The translations under genes were made by a program, and so were the position numbers. 64,000 bases of DNA from RYN-230 sp963718305 (GTDB lineage: Bacteria > Actinomycetota > Actinomycetes > Streptosporangiales > Streptosporangiaceae), in contig CAVQZG010000002.1 of the NCBI GenBank assembly GCA_963718305.1, positions 62,001 to 126,000 of the forward strand, written 5' to 3'. Under the pieces are notes generated by a model. The model searched no databases. It had not been told where the DNA came from and saw only the letters and a list, made by a program, of their open reading frames with translations. This document shows positions 43,246 through 54,149 of the stretch, piece by piece (within the stretch, counting starts at the first letter, position 1; the number at the start of each line of letters is the position of its first letter).

Positions 43246-44561
43246 CGCTGAAGAGCAGGCCCGGCGAAGGACGGGGTCAGGCCGGCCCAGACCGAGTCAT
43301 AGTCGGGCTGGCGGTGCGCGGCCTCCATCGCCTGCCGGGTCGGGATGATCATCCAGCGGCTCTCGAACATGAACGCCAGGGTGCCGGTGACCTTCTGCGG
43401 GGCCAGTTCCGCGCGGCTGGCCCGGGCGAACGTCTCGGCGTCCGGGCCGTGCGAGGTGAACGTGTTGTGCAGGCTGGCCCCGCCGGGCAGGAACCCCTCG
43501 GCCTTGGCGTCGTAAGCCCCCTCGACCAGGCCCATGAACTCCGACATCACGTTGCGGTGGAACCAGGGCGGCCGGAAGGTGTCCTCGCCGACCAGCCAGC
43601 GCGGCGGGAAGATGACGAAGTCCACGTTGGCCTGGCCCGGGGAATCGGACGGCGAAGTGAGCACGGTATAGATCGACGGGTCCGGGTGGTCGAAGCTGAC
43701 CGTGCCCAGCACCATGAAGTTCGCGGTGTCGTACTTGACCGGCACATAGCTGCCGTGCCAGGCCACGACGTCCAGCGGCGAATGGTCGTAAGGCGCCGCC
43801 CACAGATTGCCGCCGAACTTCTGCACCACCTCGACCGGGCCGCCGCGTTCCTCGTAGGCGGCCGTGGGGGCCAGGAAGTCACGCTCGTTAGCCAGCCCGT
43901 TGGCGCCGATCGGGCCGCGCTCGGGCAGGGTGAAGGGCGCGCCGTAGTTCTCGCACAGGTAGCCCCGGGCCGGGCCGCCGGGCAGGTCCACCCGGAACCG
44001 GATCCCCCGCGGGACGACGGCGATCTCGCCGGGGCTCAGCTGCAGCGGGCCCAGTTCGGTGTGCAGCACGAGGGGGCCCTGCTGGGGCACGAACAGCAGT
44101 TCCCCGTCCGAGTCCACGAAGTAGCGGTCGGTCATCGGCGAGGTGGCCGCGTACAGGTGCACGGCCATCCCGCTGCGGGTCCGCAGGTCCCCGTTCCCGC
44201 CCACGGTGTACAGGCCATCGACGAAGTCCACCGGGTCGGCCGGCAGCGGCAGCGGGTCCCAGCGCAGCCGGTTGGGATCGGGCTCGATCTCGTCGAACGG
44301 CGCGCTGCGCAGGGATCCGTTGCCGATCCGGTCGAAGCGCGGGTGCGCCGCGGACGGCATGATCCGGTAGACCCAGGTCCGCCGGTTGACCGCGCGCGGC
44401 TGGGTGAAGGCCGTCCCGCTCAGTTGCTCCGCGTACAGGCCCAGCGGGGCACGCTGCGGCGAGTTGCGGCCCGCGGGCAGCGCGCCCGGGACCGCTTCGC
44501 TGACGAACTCGTTGCCGAAGCCGGGCTGGTAGTGATGGCCGTCCGCGCCTCGTTGCGACAT
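43242..44561 (-). CDS. hmgA: Homogentisate 1,2-dioxygenase
   Basis: A 439-residue iron(II) dioxygenase that opens the ring of homogentisate to maleylacetoacetate. The N-terminal YQPGFGNEFVSEA is the family start. Iron-ligand regions are seen as PPWFHRNVMSEFMGL (His and Glu) and TSHGPD. The length is typical. It is first in the operon; GGGGGA lies upstream of the ATG. A small inverted repeat TGCTC-AATAA-GAGCA lies 30 nt upstream. Neither hydroxyphenylpyruvate dioxygenase nor an isomerase is in the window, so these must be elsewhere. Confidence 0.94.
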   Translation of the reverse strand: MSQRGADGHHYQPGFGNEFVSEAVPGALPAGRNSPQRAPLGLYAEQLSGTAFTQPRAVNRRTWVYRIMPSAAHPRFDRIGNGSLRSAPFDEIEPDPNRLRWDPLPLPADPVDFVDGLYTVGGNGDLRTRSGMAVHLYAATSPMTDRYFVDSDGELLFVPQQGPLVLHTELGPLQLSPGEIAVVPRGIRFRVDLPGGPARGYLCENYGAPFTLPERGPIGANGLANERDFLAPTAAYEERGGPVEVVQKFGGNLWAAPYDHSPLDVVAWHGSYVPVKYDTANFMVLGTVSFDHPDPSIYTVLTSPSDSPGQANVDFVIFPPRWLVGEDTFRPPWFHRNVMSEFMGLVEGAYDAKAEGFLPGGASLHNTFTSHGPDAETFARASRAELAPQKVTGTLAFMFESRWMIIPTRQAMEAAHRQPDYDSVWAGLTPSFAGPALQR

Positions 44562-44590
44562 GGCTATCCCCCAATATCATCTGATTCCTC

Positions 44591-44605
44591 TGCTCAATAA
44601 GAGCA
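44591..44605. promoter_or_regulatory. Small inverted repeat upstream of hmgA
   Basis: TGCTC-AATAA-GAGCA, perfect 5-bp arms, 30 nt before the hmgA start in an AT-richer patch. It is a candidate operator for the GntR protein of the operon. Confidence 0.35.
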
Positions 44606-44709
44606 TTAGACGGCAGGCGGGTCAACCAGGCGGCCCCGGCCGGGCGCGGCGCGGGCATGAGGGTACGGCGGCGGGAATCGGCCACTGCGGCGCCGGCTGG
44701 GACGGCGGA

Positions 44710-45822
44710 TCAGCAGGCCGGGGCGAGGTGGGCCCGCATTAACCGGCGGGAGCCGGGCAGCTGCGGCACCAGGCCACGGCCGACCCGGAGCAGCGCCTCG
44801 GCCTCGGCCGCGGGCATCGGGGTGGCCAGCAGGTAGCCCTGCCCATAGCGGCAGCCCATCGAGACCAGCATGTCCCGCTGCACCTCGCTCTCGATCCCCT
44901 CGGCGATCACCGTCAGCCCCAGCGTCTTGGCGATCCGGACGATGACTTCGGCGAGGGCCAGCCGCTGCGTGGACACCGTGATCCCGTCCACGAAGGACTT
45001 GTCGATCTTGAGCACGTCGATCGGCAGCTCGCGCAGGTAGCTGAGGGACGAGTAGCCGGTGCCGAAATCATCGATGGCCAGCCGCACCCCCATCACCTTC
45101 AGCTCGTCCAGGTCGGCCCGGAGCCGCTGGTCCGGGCGGAGCAGGCCGCTCTCGGTCAGCTCCAGCACCAGGGACGACGGGGACAGCCCGGATCGGGCCA
45201 GCCGCCGCCTGACCTCCCCGACGAAGCCCGAATCACGCAACTGGCGGGCGGACACGTTCACGCTCATGTACACCGGCGGGTGGCCGGGGGCGAGCTGCTG
45301 CCACCGGGCCACGTCCACCATGGCCTGCTGCAGCACCCAGGAGCCGAGCGGGACGATATGGCCGGTCTCCTCGGCCAGGGCGATGAACTGGTCCGGCTGC
45401 ACCATGCCCCATTCCGCGTGCGGCCAGCGCAGCAGCGCCTCGAACCCGGCCACCGTGCCGCTGCTGAGCTCCACGATCGGCTGGTAGACCAGGGTGAAAG
45501 CCGACTCCGCCACCGCACTGTCCAGGGCCGCCTGCAGGTCCCGGCGCCGCATCATGCCGGTGCTGAGCACGGGCTGGTAGCGGCGCCATTGCCGCTTGCC
45601 GGCCGCCTTGGCCGCGGTACAGCGCCAGGTCGGCGTGCCGGACCAGGTCACTGGTGCTGGTGGCGTCATCGCTGGTGGCCACGCCCACGGTGGCGTTCGC
45701 GATGGCCGACCCGATGGCCAGCGTGAACGGCTCCTGGAAGGCCCGGACAATGGCGTCGGCCAGGGTCTCGACCGCGGCGCTGTCCAGCGCGTCCTCGATG
45801 AGCAGCCCGAACTCATCCCCGC
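44710..45822 (-). pseudogene. Truncated, frameshifted GGDEF-EAL protein
   Basis: The remains of a cyclic-di-GMP turnover protein. The GGDEF part starts at its own signature (LGGDEFG, near 45815) with no first half or sensor upstream, and continues to HADLALYR. A one-base insertion near 45615 moves the sequence AKAAGKRQWRRY and the whole EAL domain into another frame. The EAL domain itself looks complete: VYQPIVELSSG, EALLRW, LELTESGLL, DDFGTGYSSLSYL, KIDKSFV, AEGIES. It would hydrolyse cyclic-di-GMP if expressed alone. A frame open to 45969 exists but lacks GGDEF character. Confidence 0.75.
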
Positions 45823-46027
45823 CCAGGAATCCGCCGGGCTGAACCCCCGCGGACCAGAATCTGCCTGCCGTGACCTCCTCCGCATACCACCACCCCGCAG
45901 GTGAGAGCGGGATCGCCCTCTTCCGGGTGGGGTCAGGAGCCTGGCCAGGCCGATATGGACATCTGCCACAGCAGGCTCACGTTGACAATCAGTAACATCA
46001 CTCTAGACAGAGCGTTCTTACTACTCT

Positions 46028-48644
<2,617 letters not shown>

Positions 48645-48858
48645 GATGGGTCTCTACTCTCCGAGGGGTAGGTGCGCGTGCGGCCCCGGCCGGAGCCCTC
48701 TTGCTCTGCCTGGGCCGGGGCCGAGACCACATGGTAGGTCTGCCCGAGGGTGACGTGCTGTTCCTGGAGGGGCTACAGATCCAGCCCGGCCGTTTAGCCG
48801 GATCTGCCCGGGGCAACTGGACCGCGATGAAAAACACAGCGGCCGGGGCAGGCCGGCC

Positions 48859-49878
48859 ATGACGTCCGGGACGGGACAGGCGCGAGCGGAGCGGCAGGCC
48901 GAATCGCGGAAGTCCACCACCCGTACGGTGATCATCGCCGGCGGGGCCAACATCATCGTCATGCTGGCCAAGCTGGTGGCCGGGGTCCTCACCGGCTCCA
49001 GCGCCATGCTGGCCGAGGCGGCCCACTCGTTCGCGGACACGCTCAACCAGGTCTTCCTGTTCACCTCGGTCCGCCAGGGCCAGCGCCCGGCCGACGAGGA
49101 GCATCCGTTCGGGTACGGGCAGGAGCGCTACTTCTGGTCGCTGCTCGCCGCGTTCGGGATCTTCATCGCGGGCGCGGGCTTCTCGATCTTCGAGGGCATT
49201 CTCTCGCTGCACAGCAAGACGAACGACTTCCTGATCGCGTATGTGGTGCTGGCCGTGTGCGCCATCGCCGAGGGCACCTCGTTCATCAGGGCCTACGGCC
49301 AGCTGCGCGGCGAGGCCCACAGCTCGCGCACGCACACCCTGGAGCACGTCAAGACCAGCCGGGACACGACGGTCAAGGCCGCACTGTTCGAGGACACCGC
49401 GGCGGTCATCGGGCTCGCGCTGGCCGCCGGCGGCCTGCTGCTGGAGCAGATCACCGGCTCCCCGGTCTTTGACGGGGCCGCCTCGATCGCCATCGGGGTG
49501 CTGCTGATCGTGGTGGCCTTCCGGCTCGGCATGGACAGCCGGGAACTGCTTATCGGCCGGTCCGCCGATCCCAAGGTGCGCCAGGCGATCCGGGAGGAAA
49601 TCGAGCAGACGCCGGGCGTGGACCAGCTGCTCGAGCTGCGGACCATGCACGTGGGCCCGGACAGCCTGATCGTCGCGGCCCGGGTCGCGCTGAGCGATGA
49701 CTCCAGCGCCGGCCAGGTGGAAGACCTGGCTGAGGACATCGACCACCGGCTGTCCGAGCAGCTGCCGGTCACCCCGTACGTGTTCATCGATCCAACCCAG
49801 ACCGCGCCGGACGAGGATGACCCCAGCGCCGTCCACCGGGGCGCTGTCCGCCGGTCGGCCGCCCGGCGGGAGAGCTAG
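48859..49878 (+). CDS. Cation diffusion facilitator (CDF) family transporter
   Basis: A 339-residue zinc/iron/manganese exporter of the CDF family. Six membrane helices occupy about residues 25-225. Metal-site motifs are EAAHSFADTLNQVF (H-x-x-x-D in TM2), HPFGYGQERYFW and an acidic loop. A C-terminal cytoplasmic domain (EEIEQTPGVDQLLELRTMHVGPDSLIVAARV) completes it. The metal is not fixed by the sequence. It is a single gene; its end overlaps the convergent glycosyltransferase by 4 nt. Confidence 0.9.
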   Translation: MTSGTGQARAERQAESRKSTTRTVIIAGGANIIVMLAKLVAGVLTGSSAMLAEAAHSFADTLNQVFLFTSVRQGQRPADEEHPFGYGQERYFWSLLAAFGIFIAGAGFSIFEGILSLHSKTNDFLIAYVVLAVCAIAEGTSFIRAYGQLRGEAHSSRTHTLEHVKTSRDTTVKAALFEDTAAVIGLALAAGGLLLEQITGSPVFDGAASIAIGVLLIVVAFRLGMDSRELLIGRSADPKVRQAIREEIEQTPGVDQLLELRTMHVGPDSLIVAARVALSDDSSAGQVEDLAEDIDHRLSEQLPVTPYVFIDPTQTAPDEDDPSAVHRGAVRRSAARRES

Positions 49879-50654
49879 CAACCACGGACCTGACCGGGGA
49901 TTAGGCCTCTGCGGGCTGGACGTGATCGGGGGCCAGGCCTCCGGGTGCCGGCCAGCGCGGATAGCAAGTGGCTGAAGCCATGCGGGGCCCGGGCCCGGCG
50001 CCGGGCCGAGGTCACCACGCTCACCGTGGTGGTGCGCAGGATCCGGCGGCCCGCCGTGGCAAGCGCGCCGACCAGCGCGTGGTCCTCGGCCGTTCGGGTC
50101 GGCCCGAAGCCGCCCGCAGCCAGGTACGCGGCCGCGCTGAAGCCCAGGTTGGCCCCGTGCACATGGGGGTGGCCCGTGCTGCCCGGGGCATCGGTGCCGG
50201 CCGTGTCGTACAGCCGCGCGAACAGGGGCGGCAGCCCGGCCGGGTACTGCCGCCAGTCGGTGACCGTGACCGTGCCCACGACCGCGTCCCAGCCTCCCTC
50301 GGCGTAGCGCAGCTGCCGGGTCAGCCAGCATGGCGGCACCAGCGTGTCCGCGTCCGTGGTGGCCAGCCAGACGGAGGCCGGATCGACCGGCCCGGTCCGG
50401 CGGAGCACCTCCGCGACACCGGCGGCGCGGGCGGCGCCGACGCTCCGGGCCTGGATGTCCAGCACCGCCGCTCCCCCGGCCCGGGCCAGCCGCGCGGTCT
50501 GGTCGGTGCAGGCGTCCGCCACCACCACCACGTGGACACCGATCCCGGCCAGCGGGGCGGCGGCCAACCGCACCGCGGACAGGCAGGACGGCAGCAGGTC
50601 CTCCTCGTCATGCGCGGGGATGACCACGCCGACGGCGGCGATCACGCCGGGCAC
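49875..50654 (-). CDS. Family 2 glycosyltransferase
   Basis: A glycosyltransferase of about 259 residues with a GT-A fold. The nucleotide-sugar loop is VGVVIPAHDEEDLLPSCL and the metal-binding DAD is in WLATTDADTLVPPCWL; AEDHALVGAL carries the likely base (ED motif). Best starts are the GTG at 50654 or 50645, with GAGGAG upstream. The apparent fusion with the methyltransferase arises from a frameshift in that gene, not from a true hybrid. It is the last gene of the dehydrogenase/PIG-L/methyltransferase/glycosyltransferase operon; donor and acceptor are unknown. Confidence 0.82.
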   Translation of the reverse strand: MPGVIAAVGVVIPAHDEEDLLPSCLSAVRLAAAPLAGIGVHVVVVADACTDQTARLARAGGAAVLDIQARSVGAARAAGVAEVLRRTGPVDPASVWLATTDADTLVPPCWLTRQLRYAEGGWDAVVGTVTVTDWRQYPAGLPPLFARLYDTAGTDAPGSTGHPHVHGANLGFSAAAYLAAGGFGPTRTAEDHALVGALATAGRRILRTTTVSVVTSARRRARAPHGFSHLLSALAGTRRPGPRSRPARRGLIPGQVRGC

Positions 50655-50685
50655 CTGCGCGGGCTGCTCCTCGTGACGGGCCTGC

Positions 50686-51293
50686 TCATGCCAGGCCCTC
50701 GGCCTGGGCCACCGAGACCAGGGGCGGCCGGCCCGCTGGTAGACCCCGGCGTGGAAATCCGCCTCGCTGTGCCCGACCCGGAGGGCCAGGTCGCGGCGCG
50801 CGGCCAGCACGCGGTGCACGTCGTCGCCGCTGCGCGGGTAGTCGGCCACCGGGTGCCTCCAGTGCACCGCGAGCAGCGTGCCGCCGGGCCGGAGCGACGC
50901 GACGCCCGCGTCCAGGACCTGGTCCAGCCCGCTGCCGGCGAAGTAGTACAGCACCTCGGAGAACACGATGAGGTCGAACTGGCCGGGCGGCCAGTCCCCG
51001 GGGATCGCGCCCTGGCCCACGCGGACGTTCGGCAGCGCGGCGGTCCGCGCCGCCGCCGAGCGGGCCGCGTCAGCGGAGGCGTCCCAGGCCAGCACCTGAC
51101 CGCAGCGGGCGGCCAGCATGGCGGTGAGCACCCCGACGGAGCAGCCGGGCTCGAACGCCTCCCGGTAGTGCCGCTCCGGCAGCAGTGCGAGGCTGAGCGC
51201 GTACTTGCGCGCCTCATACCAGCGGGTGGCCAGCCCCCACGGGTCGTCGGCCGCCGCGTACATCTGGTCGAAGTAGCCGGGGTCCAGGCTCAT
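50686..51293 (-). pseudogene. SAM-dependent methyltransferase (NodS-like; one frameshift)
   Basis: A class I methyltransferase of about 200 residues. It begins MSLDPGYFDQMYAAADDPWG and has the SAM-binding loop FEPGCSVGVLTAML and the motif FDLIVFSEVLYYF, as in NodS/N-methyltransferase-like proteins. Near 50730, after YQRAGRP, one base is missing in a C-run. With it restored the protein ends PLVSVAQAEGLA and a stop, immediately before the glycosyltransferase. Its ATG overlaps the PIG-L stop by ATGA. Methyl acceptor unknown. Confidence 0.8.
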
Positions 51294-52018
51294 CAGCCCG
51301 CCGCCCGGAGCAGCACCTCGTGGTCGCGGACGAAATGCGCCACGGTCTGCGGGGTGAGTACCGGGCCGGTGCCGGGACCCCGGGGTTCCAGCTGGCTGGC
51401 GAAGCAGCGGATGGCCGCGCGTTTGCGGGCCACGATCGAGGGCCGCAACGAAACTCGCAGGCCCTGATGCCACGGCACCCGCGAGTCGCCCGGGGCGGCC
51501 CAGTGCCAGGTCCACACCGGGTACCAGTAGGTGAGCGGGCTGGCGCGCCGGGCGGCCCGGCCCACCGCCTCATGGTCGGCGTGCACATCCTGGTCCCAGG
51601 GGGCCAGCACCGCGTCGCAGCCGGCCGCGAGATCGTGCAGCCGGGCGGCCAGGGCGTCCTCACCCGCCGCCACCCGGGTGTCGGGGAAGCCGAGCCGGAT
51701 CACCTCGGTGTCCTGGGCGCCCAGGACCCGCAGCGCGCCGGCGGTCTCGGCGGTGCGCAGGGTGGCCAGCGCGGCCGGGTCGGGGTGGCCGGGATGGGAC
51801 GCCTCGCCGTCGGTCACCGCGACCAGCCGCAGCCGGGCCCCGGCGGCGGCCAGCCGGGCCATCGTGCCGCCCACGCCGAGCACCTCGTCGTCGGGATGGG
51901 CGGCGAGCACCAGCACACGTGCCCAGCCGGTCAGGTCGGCCTCCGGGAGCTGGCGCAGCCCCGCCCACGCCTGCCATTCCGCCTCATCGGTGCCGGGCCG
52001 CTCGATGAGGTTCACCAT
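51293..52018 (-). CDS. PIG-L family deacetylase
   Basis: A 241-residue zinc deacetylase of the PIG-L/LmbE family. The zinc-binding motif is VLAAHPDDEVLGVGG and the second site is DVHADHEAVG. Members remove N-acetyl groups from sugars (GlcNAc-inositol in mycothiol biosynthesis, GlcNAc-PI, antibiotic precursors). The ATG (52018) lies within the end of the dehydrogenase gene (7-nt overlap in the repaired frame). The context, with methyltransferase and glycosyltransferase, suggests a modified amino-sugar pathway different from mycothiol biosynthesis. Confidence 0.87.
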   Translation of the reverse strand: MVNLIERPGTDEAEWQAWAGLRQLPEADLTGWARVLVLAAHPDDEVLGVGGTMARLAAAGARLRLVAVTDGEASHPGHPDPAALATLRTAETAGALRVLGAQDTEVIRLGFPDTRVAAGEDALAARLHDLAAGCDAVLAPWDQDVHADHEAVGRAARRASPLTYWYPVWTWHWAAPGDSRVPWHQGLRVSLRPSIVARKRAAIRCFASQLEPRGPGTGPVLTPQTVAHFVRDHEVLLRAAG

Positions 52019-53014
52019 GTGGCGCCCTGCTCCGCGAGCAGCGCGCCGAGCTGGGCCAGGTCCCGTTCGGCGTGATGCTGGCGCAGGTACACGGTCAGGT
52101 CGGCGACCCGGCGGCCATGCGCCTCGTCGTGGCGCCAGCGGCCCGGCCCCGAGCGCCCGGCCGGCCCGGCTCATCACCTCGGCCGCGGCCGCCTCGACCT
52201 GGGCCCGGACCCGCAGGGCGCGGGCCGGCCCGGTCCCGTCCAGGTCGCAGGGGTCGGTGTCGATCTCGTCCGCGGCCCGGTCCAGCGCGGCCCGGGCACC
52301 GGTCAGCGCCACGTCGACCGCACCCAGGTGGGCCAGGGCGTGCGGGCCCACGTCGCGGCGGCGCGCCGCGCCGAGCAGGGTATCCGCGACGCCGCGGGCC
52401 CCGCCGTACCAGCAGGCGGCCACGCCCACGCCGCCGTGGGTGAAGCCGGGCCGCCCGGTGTAGCCGCCGGGCGGGCCGACCGGCTCGGCGGGAACGTCAT
52501 CGAAGTCGACGTCGAGGGTGTCGCTGCCGGCCATGCCGGTGGCCGGCCAGCTGCCCGGCACCGGCGTGAGACCGCCGGTGGCCACCGCGAACAGCCGGAT
52601 CCCGTCCGGTGCGGCCGCCGTGACCAGTGCACTAGTGCAGGCCCGCGCGCCGGAGCAGTATTGCTTGACGCCGGTGAGCCGCCAGCCCCGGGCGGCGTGG
52701 GCCGCGGTCAGGCCGCTGCCCGGGGGCTGCGCCGCCCAGACCCCCCACCGGCTGCCCGGTCCGGGGGCCGGGCCACCCAGCTCGGCCAGGATGGCCACCG
52801 CGTCGGCGTGCCCCTCGCCCAGCCGGGCCAGGGACAGGTCTTCGGCCGCCAGGTCGGCCAGCCGGTCCCAGCGCTCCCGGGTCCGCCCGCTGCCCGGCAG
52901 CGGCAGGTCCAGCCGCCCCGATGCCACCGCCGCGGTGAAGGCGGCCGCGGTGGCGCGCCACGCGGGCGGGCGGTCCAGGTCCACCTCGCCCCGCGCGGCC
53001 TCGATGCTCGTCAT
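52012..53014 (-). pseudogene. Acyl-CoA dehydrogenase-like protein (one frameshift)
   Basis: An acyl-CoA-dehydrogenase-fold protein of about 333 residues when repaired, shorter than the usual 380. Seen are EDLSLARLGEGHADAVAIL, GVKQYCSGA and DTLDVDFDDVPAEPVG (substrate and flavin region), GARGVADTLLGAARR and VMSRAGRALGAGPLA. At about 52132 one extra C breaks the frame; the real ending is HDEAHGRRVADLTVYLRQHH and a stop after GATW. Because the shift runs on into the PIG-L frame, the two appear as one protein. Whether it oxidises an acyl thioester or another substrate is not clear. First gene of the four-gene operon. Confidence 0.78.
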
Positions 53015-53089
53015 GATCTGCGGTGCTCCTTGTCGGTCACGGGCGCCCGCCTCTACCCGTGGCGCCGGGCTTCATACCGGTCCGCCACC

Positions 53090-53149
53090 CTGAACGGCGC
53101 CAGGCTGAACGGCGCCGGGCTGGCCGGCGCCGGGCTGGCCGGACCGGGG
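53090..53149. repeat. Four 15-bp tandem units between genes
   Basis: Units at 53090, 53105, 53120 and 53135 are close to CTGGCCGGCGCCGGG. The same type of unit recurs in the histidine kinase gene (57063-57122). Confidence 0.65.
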
Positions 53150-53231
53150 ATACCGGTGAGGGGCGGCGGCGGCCGTTTAATCGGCGGCTCGCGGGTAGCG
53201 CTAGGTTGAGCATCTGACCCGGAGAGTGGCC

Positions 53232-53705
53232 ATGACCCTGCCCGCAAGCCAGCAGCATGCACTGGACGCGATCGACGACGTACTCCAGTCCGCGGAGCCC
53301 CAGCTCGCCTCGATGTTCGGCGTCTTCACCGACCTCACCCGGCTGGAAGCGATGCCGGGCGTGGAGACGCTGCCGCCCGGCCGGTGGTGGAGCCGGTACC
53401 GGCTGCCGGGTCACCGCTACCGCCCCGGCCGGCCGCATCACTCAGGCAGACGGCGGGCGGACGGCCGGCTGGGCCGGATCGTGCTGGTTCCGTTGCTGCT
53501 GGCCGCGGCCGTGAGCCTGGTCATCGTGAGCCTGGTCAACGCGGGGCCGACCGGGCGGCGCGGGTGCGCTCAGGCCGTGGTGATGGTCATGGGAGCCGGG
53601 ATGCGGAGCACCCCGAGCAAGGCCGTGGGGACCAGCAGCGCGGCGGGCCTGGGCGGCGCCAGCTGCCGCTCCGCCAGCTCGCAGCCCGCCATCGGGACCA
53701 GATAG
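53232..53705 (+). CDS. DUF3040-like small membrane protein
   Basis: A 157-residue protein. The first part (LPASQQHALDAIDDVLQSAEPQLASMFGVFTDLTRLE) resembles DUF3040 proteins of actinomycetes. A basic, proline-rich middle precedes one membrane segment (IVLVPLLLAAAVSLVIVSLVN, about residues 80-100). The rest is polar. I use the ATG at 53232, five bases after GGAGAG; an ATG six bases earlier is in frame. The function is unknown. The C-terminal 50 residues have little family support and might be affected by an indel. Confidence 0.65.
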   Translation: MTLPASQQHALDAIDDVLQSAEPQLASMFGVFTDLTRLEAMPGVETLPPGRWWSRYRLPGHRYRPGRPHHSGRRRADGRLGRIVLVPLLLAAAVSLVIVSLVNAGPTGRRGCAQAVVMVMGAGMRSTPSKAVGTSSAAGLGGASCRSASSQPAIGTR

Positions 53706-54149
53706 CCCGCCGCCGCGGCGGTCCGCCCGGCTGGGCCCGCTCACCTCGGTGCCGCCTGGCCCCGGCGGGAATGTGTGAACGGGCCGCGGCAGGGCACCGT
53801 AGAGCCCCATGGCTCTGCCGCCCCCGCCGGCCTCCGGTCAGCCCGGCAGTGCCCGCGGGAGGCTTGGGCGACGTGACGCGCGGCGACCTGGATCAGTCAC
53901 GTAGCGGCGTCCCCGACCAGCCGGGCGAGCCCTACCCCGGCCATCCGGAGACCAGCCCCAGCGAACCGGCCCTCGCCAACGACCATGTACTTCGCGACGA
54001 GAGCGCGGCCGGGGACGGCATGGACGGAGATGGCGCGGGAAGCGACAGACCGCGCGGGCGGAAACGGCACGGGCGCCCAGCCAGGCCAGGGGAAACCAGG
54101 CGACGCGGGGACCACGGGGGACGTTCGCGGGAACGAACCGCCCGACCAC
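53706..54149. other. Region between the DUF3040-like gene and the AI-2E family gene
   Basis: This stretch holds a hairpin CGGCAGGGC/GCTCTGCCG (53787-53795 with 53812-53820), a probable terminator of the upstream gene. From 53985 the frame of the next gene is already open, so its true start may lie here. No other gene is seen. Confidence 0.45.

Noticed and set aside
45982..46009. Rightward promoter TTGACA-16-TAGACA
   Set aside because: No plus-strand gene follows; the downstream sequence is the end of tex on the other strand. Probably chance in an AT-richer gap.
48730..48861. Short frame reading MVGLPEGDVLF, resembling the start of Nei/Fpg glycosylases
   Set aside because: Only the first residues match by chance; no further family sequence follows and it ends after about 43 residues.
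49875..51293. A methyltransferase-glycosyltransferase fusion
   Set aside because: With one C restored near 50730 the methyltransferase ends at TGA just before a GTG start with a ribosome site for the glycosyltransferase.
51293..53014. A single acyl-CoA dehydrogenase-PIG-L fusion protein
   Set aside because: The dehydrogenase C-terminus continues in another frame to a stop that overlaps the PIG-L ATG. The fused frame results from one extra base near 52132.
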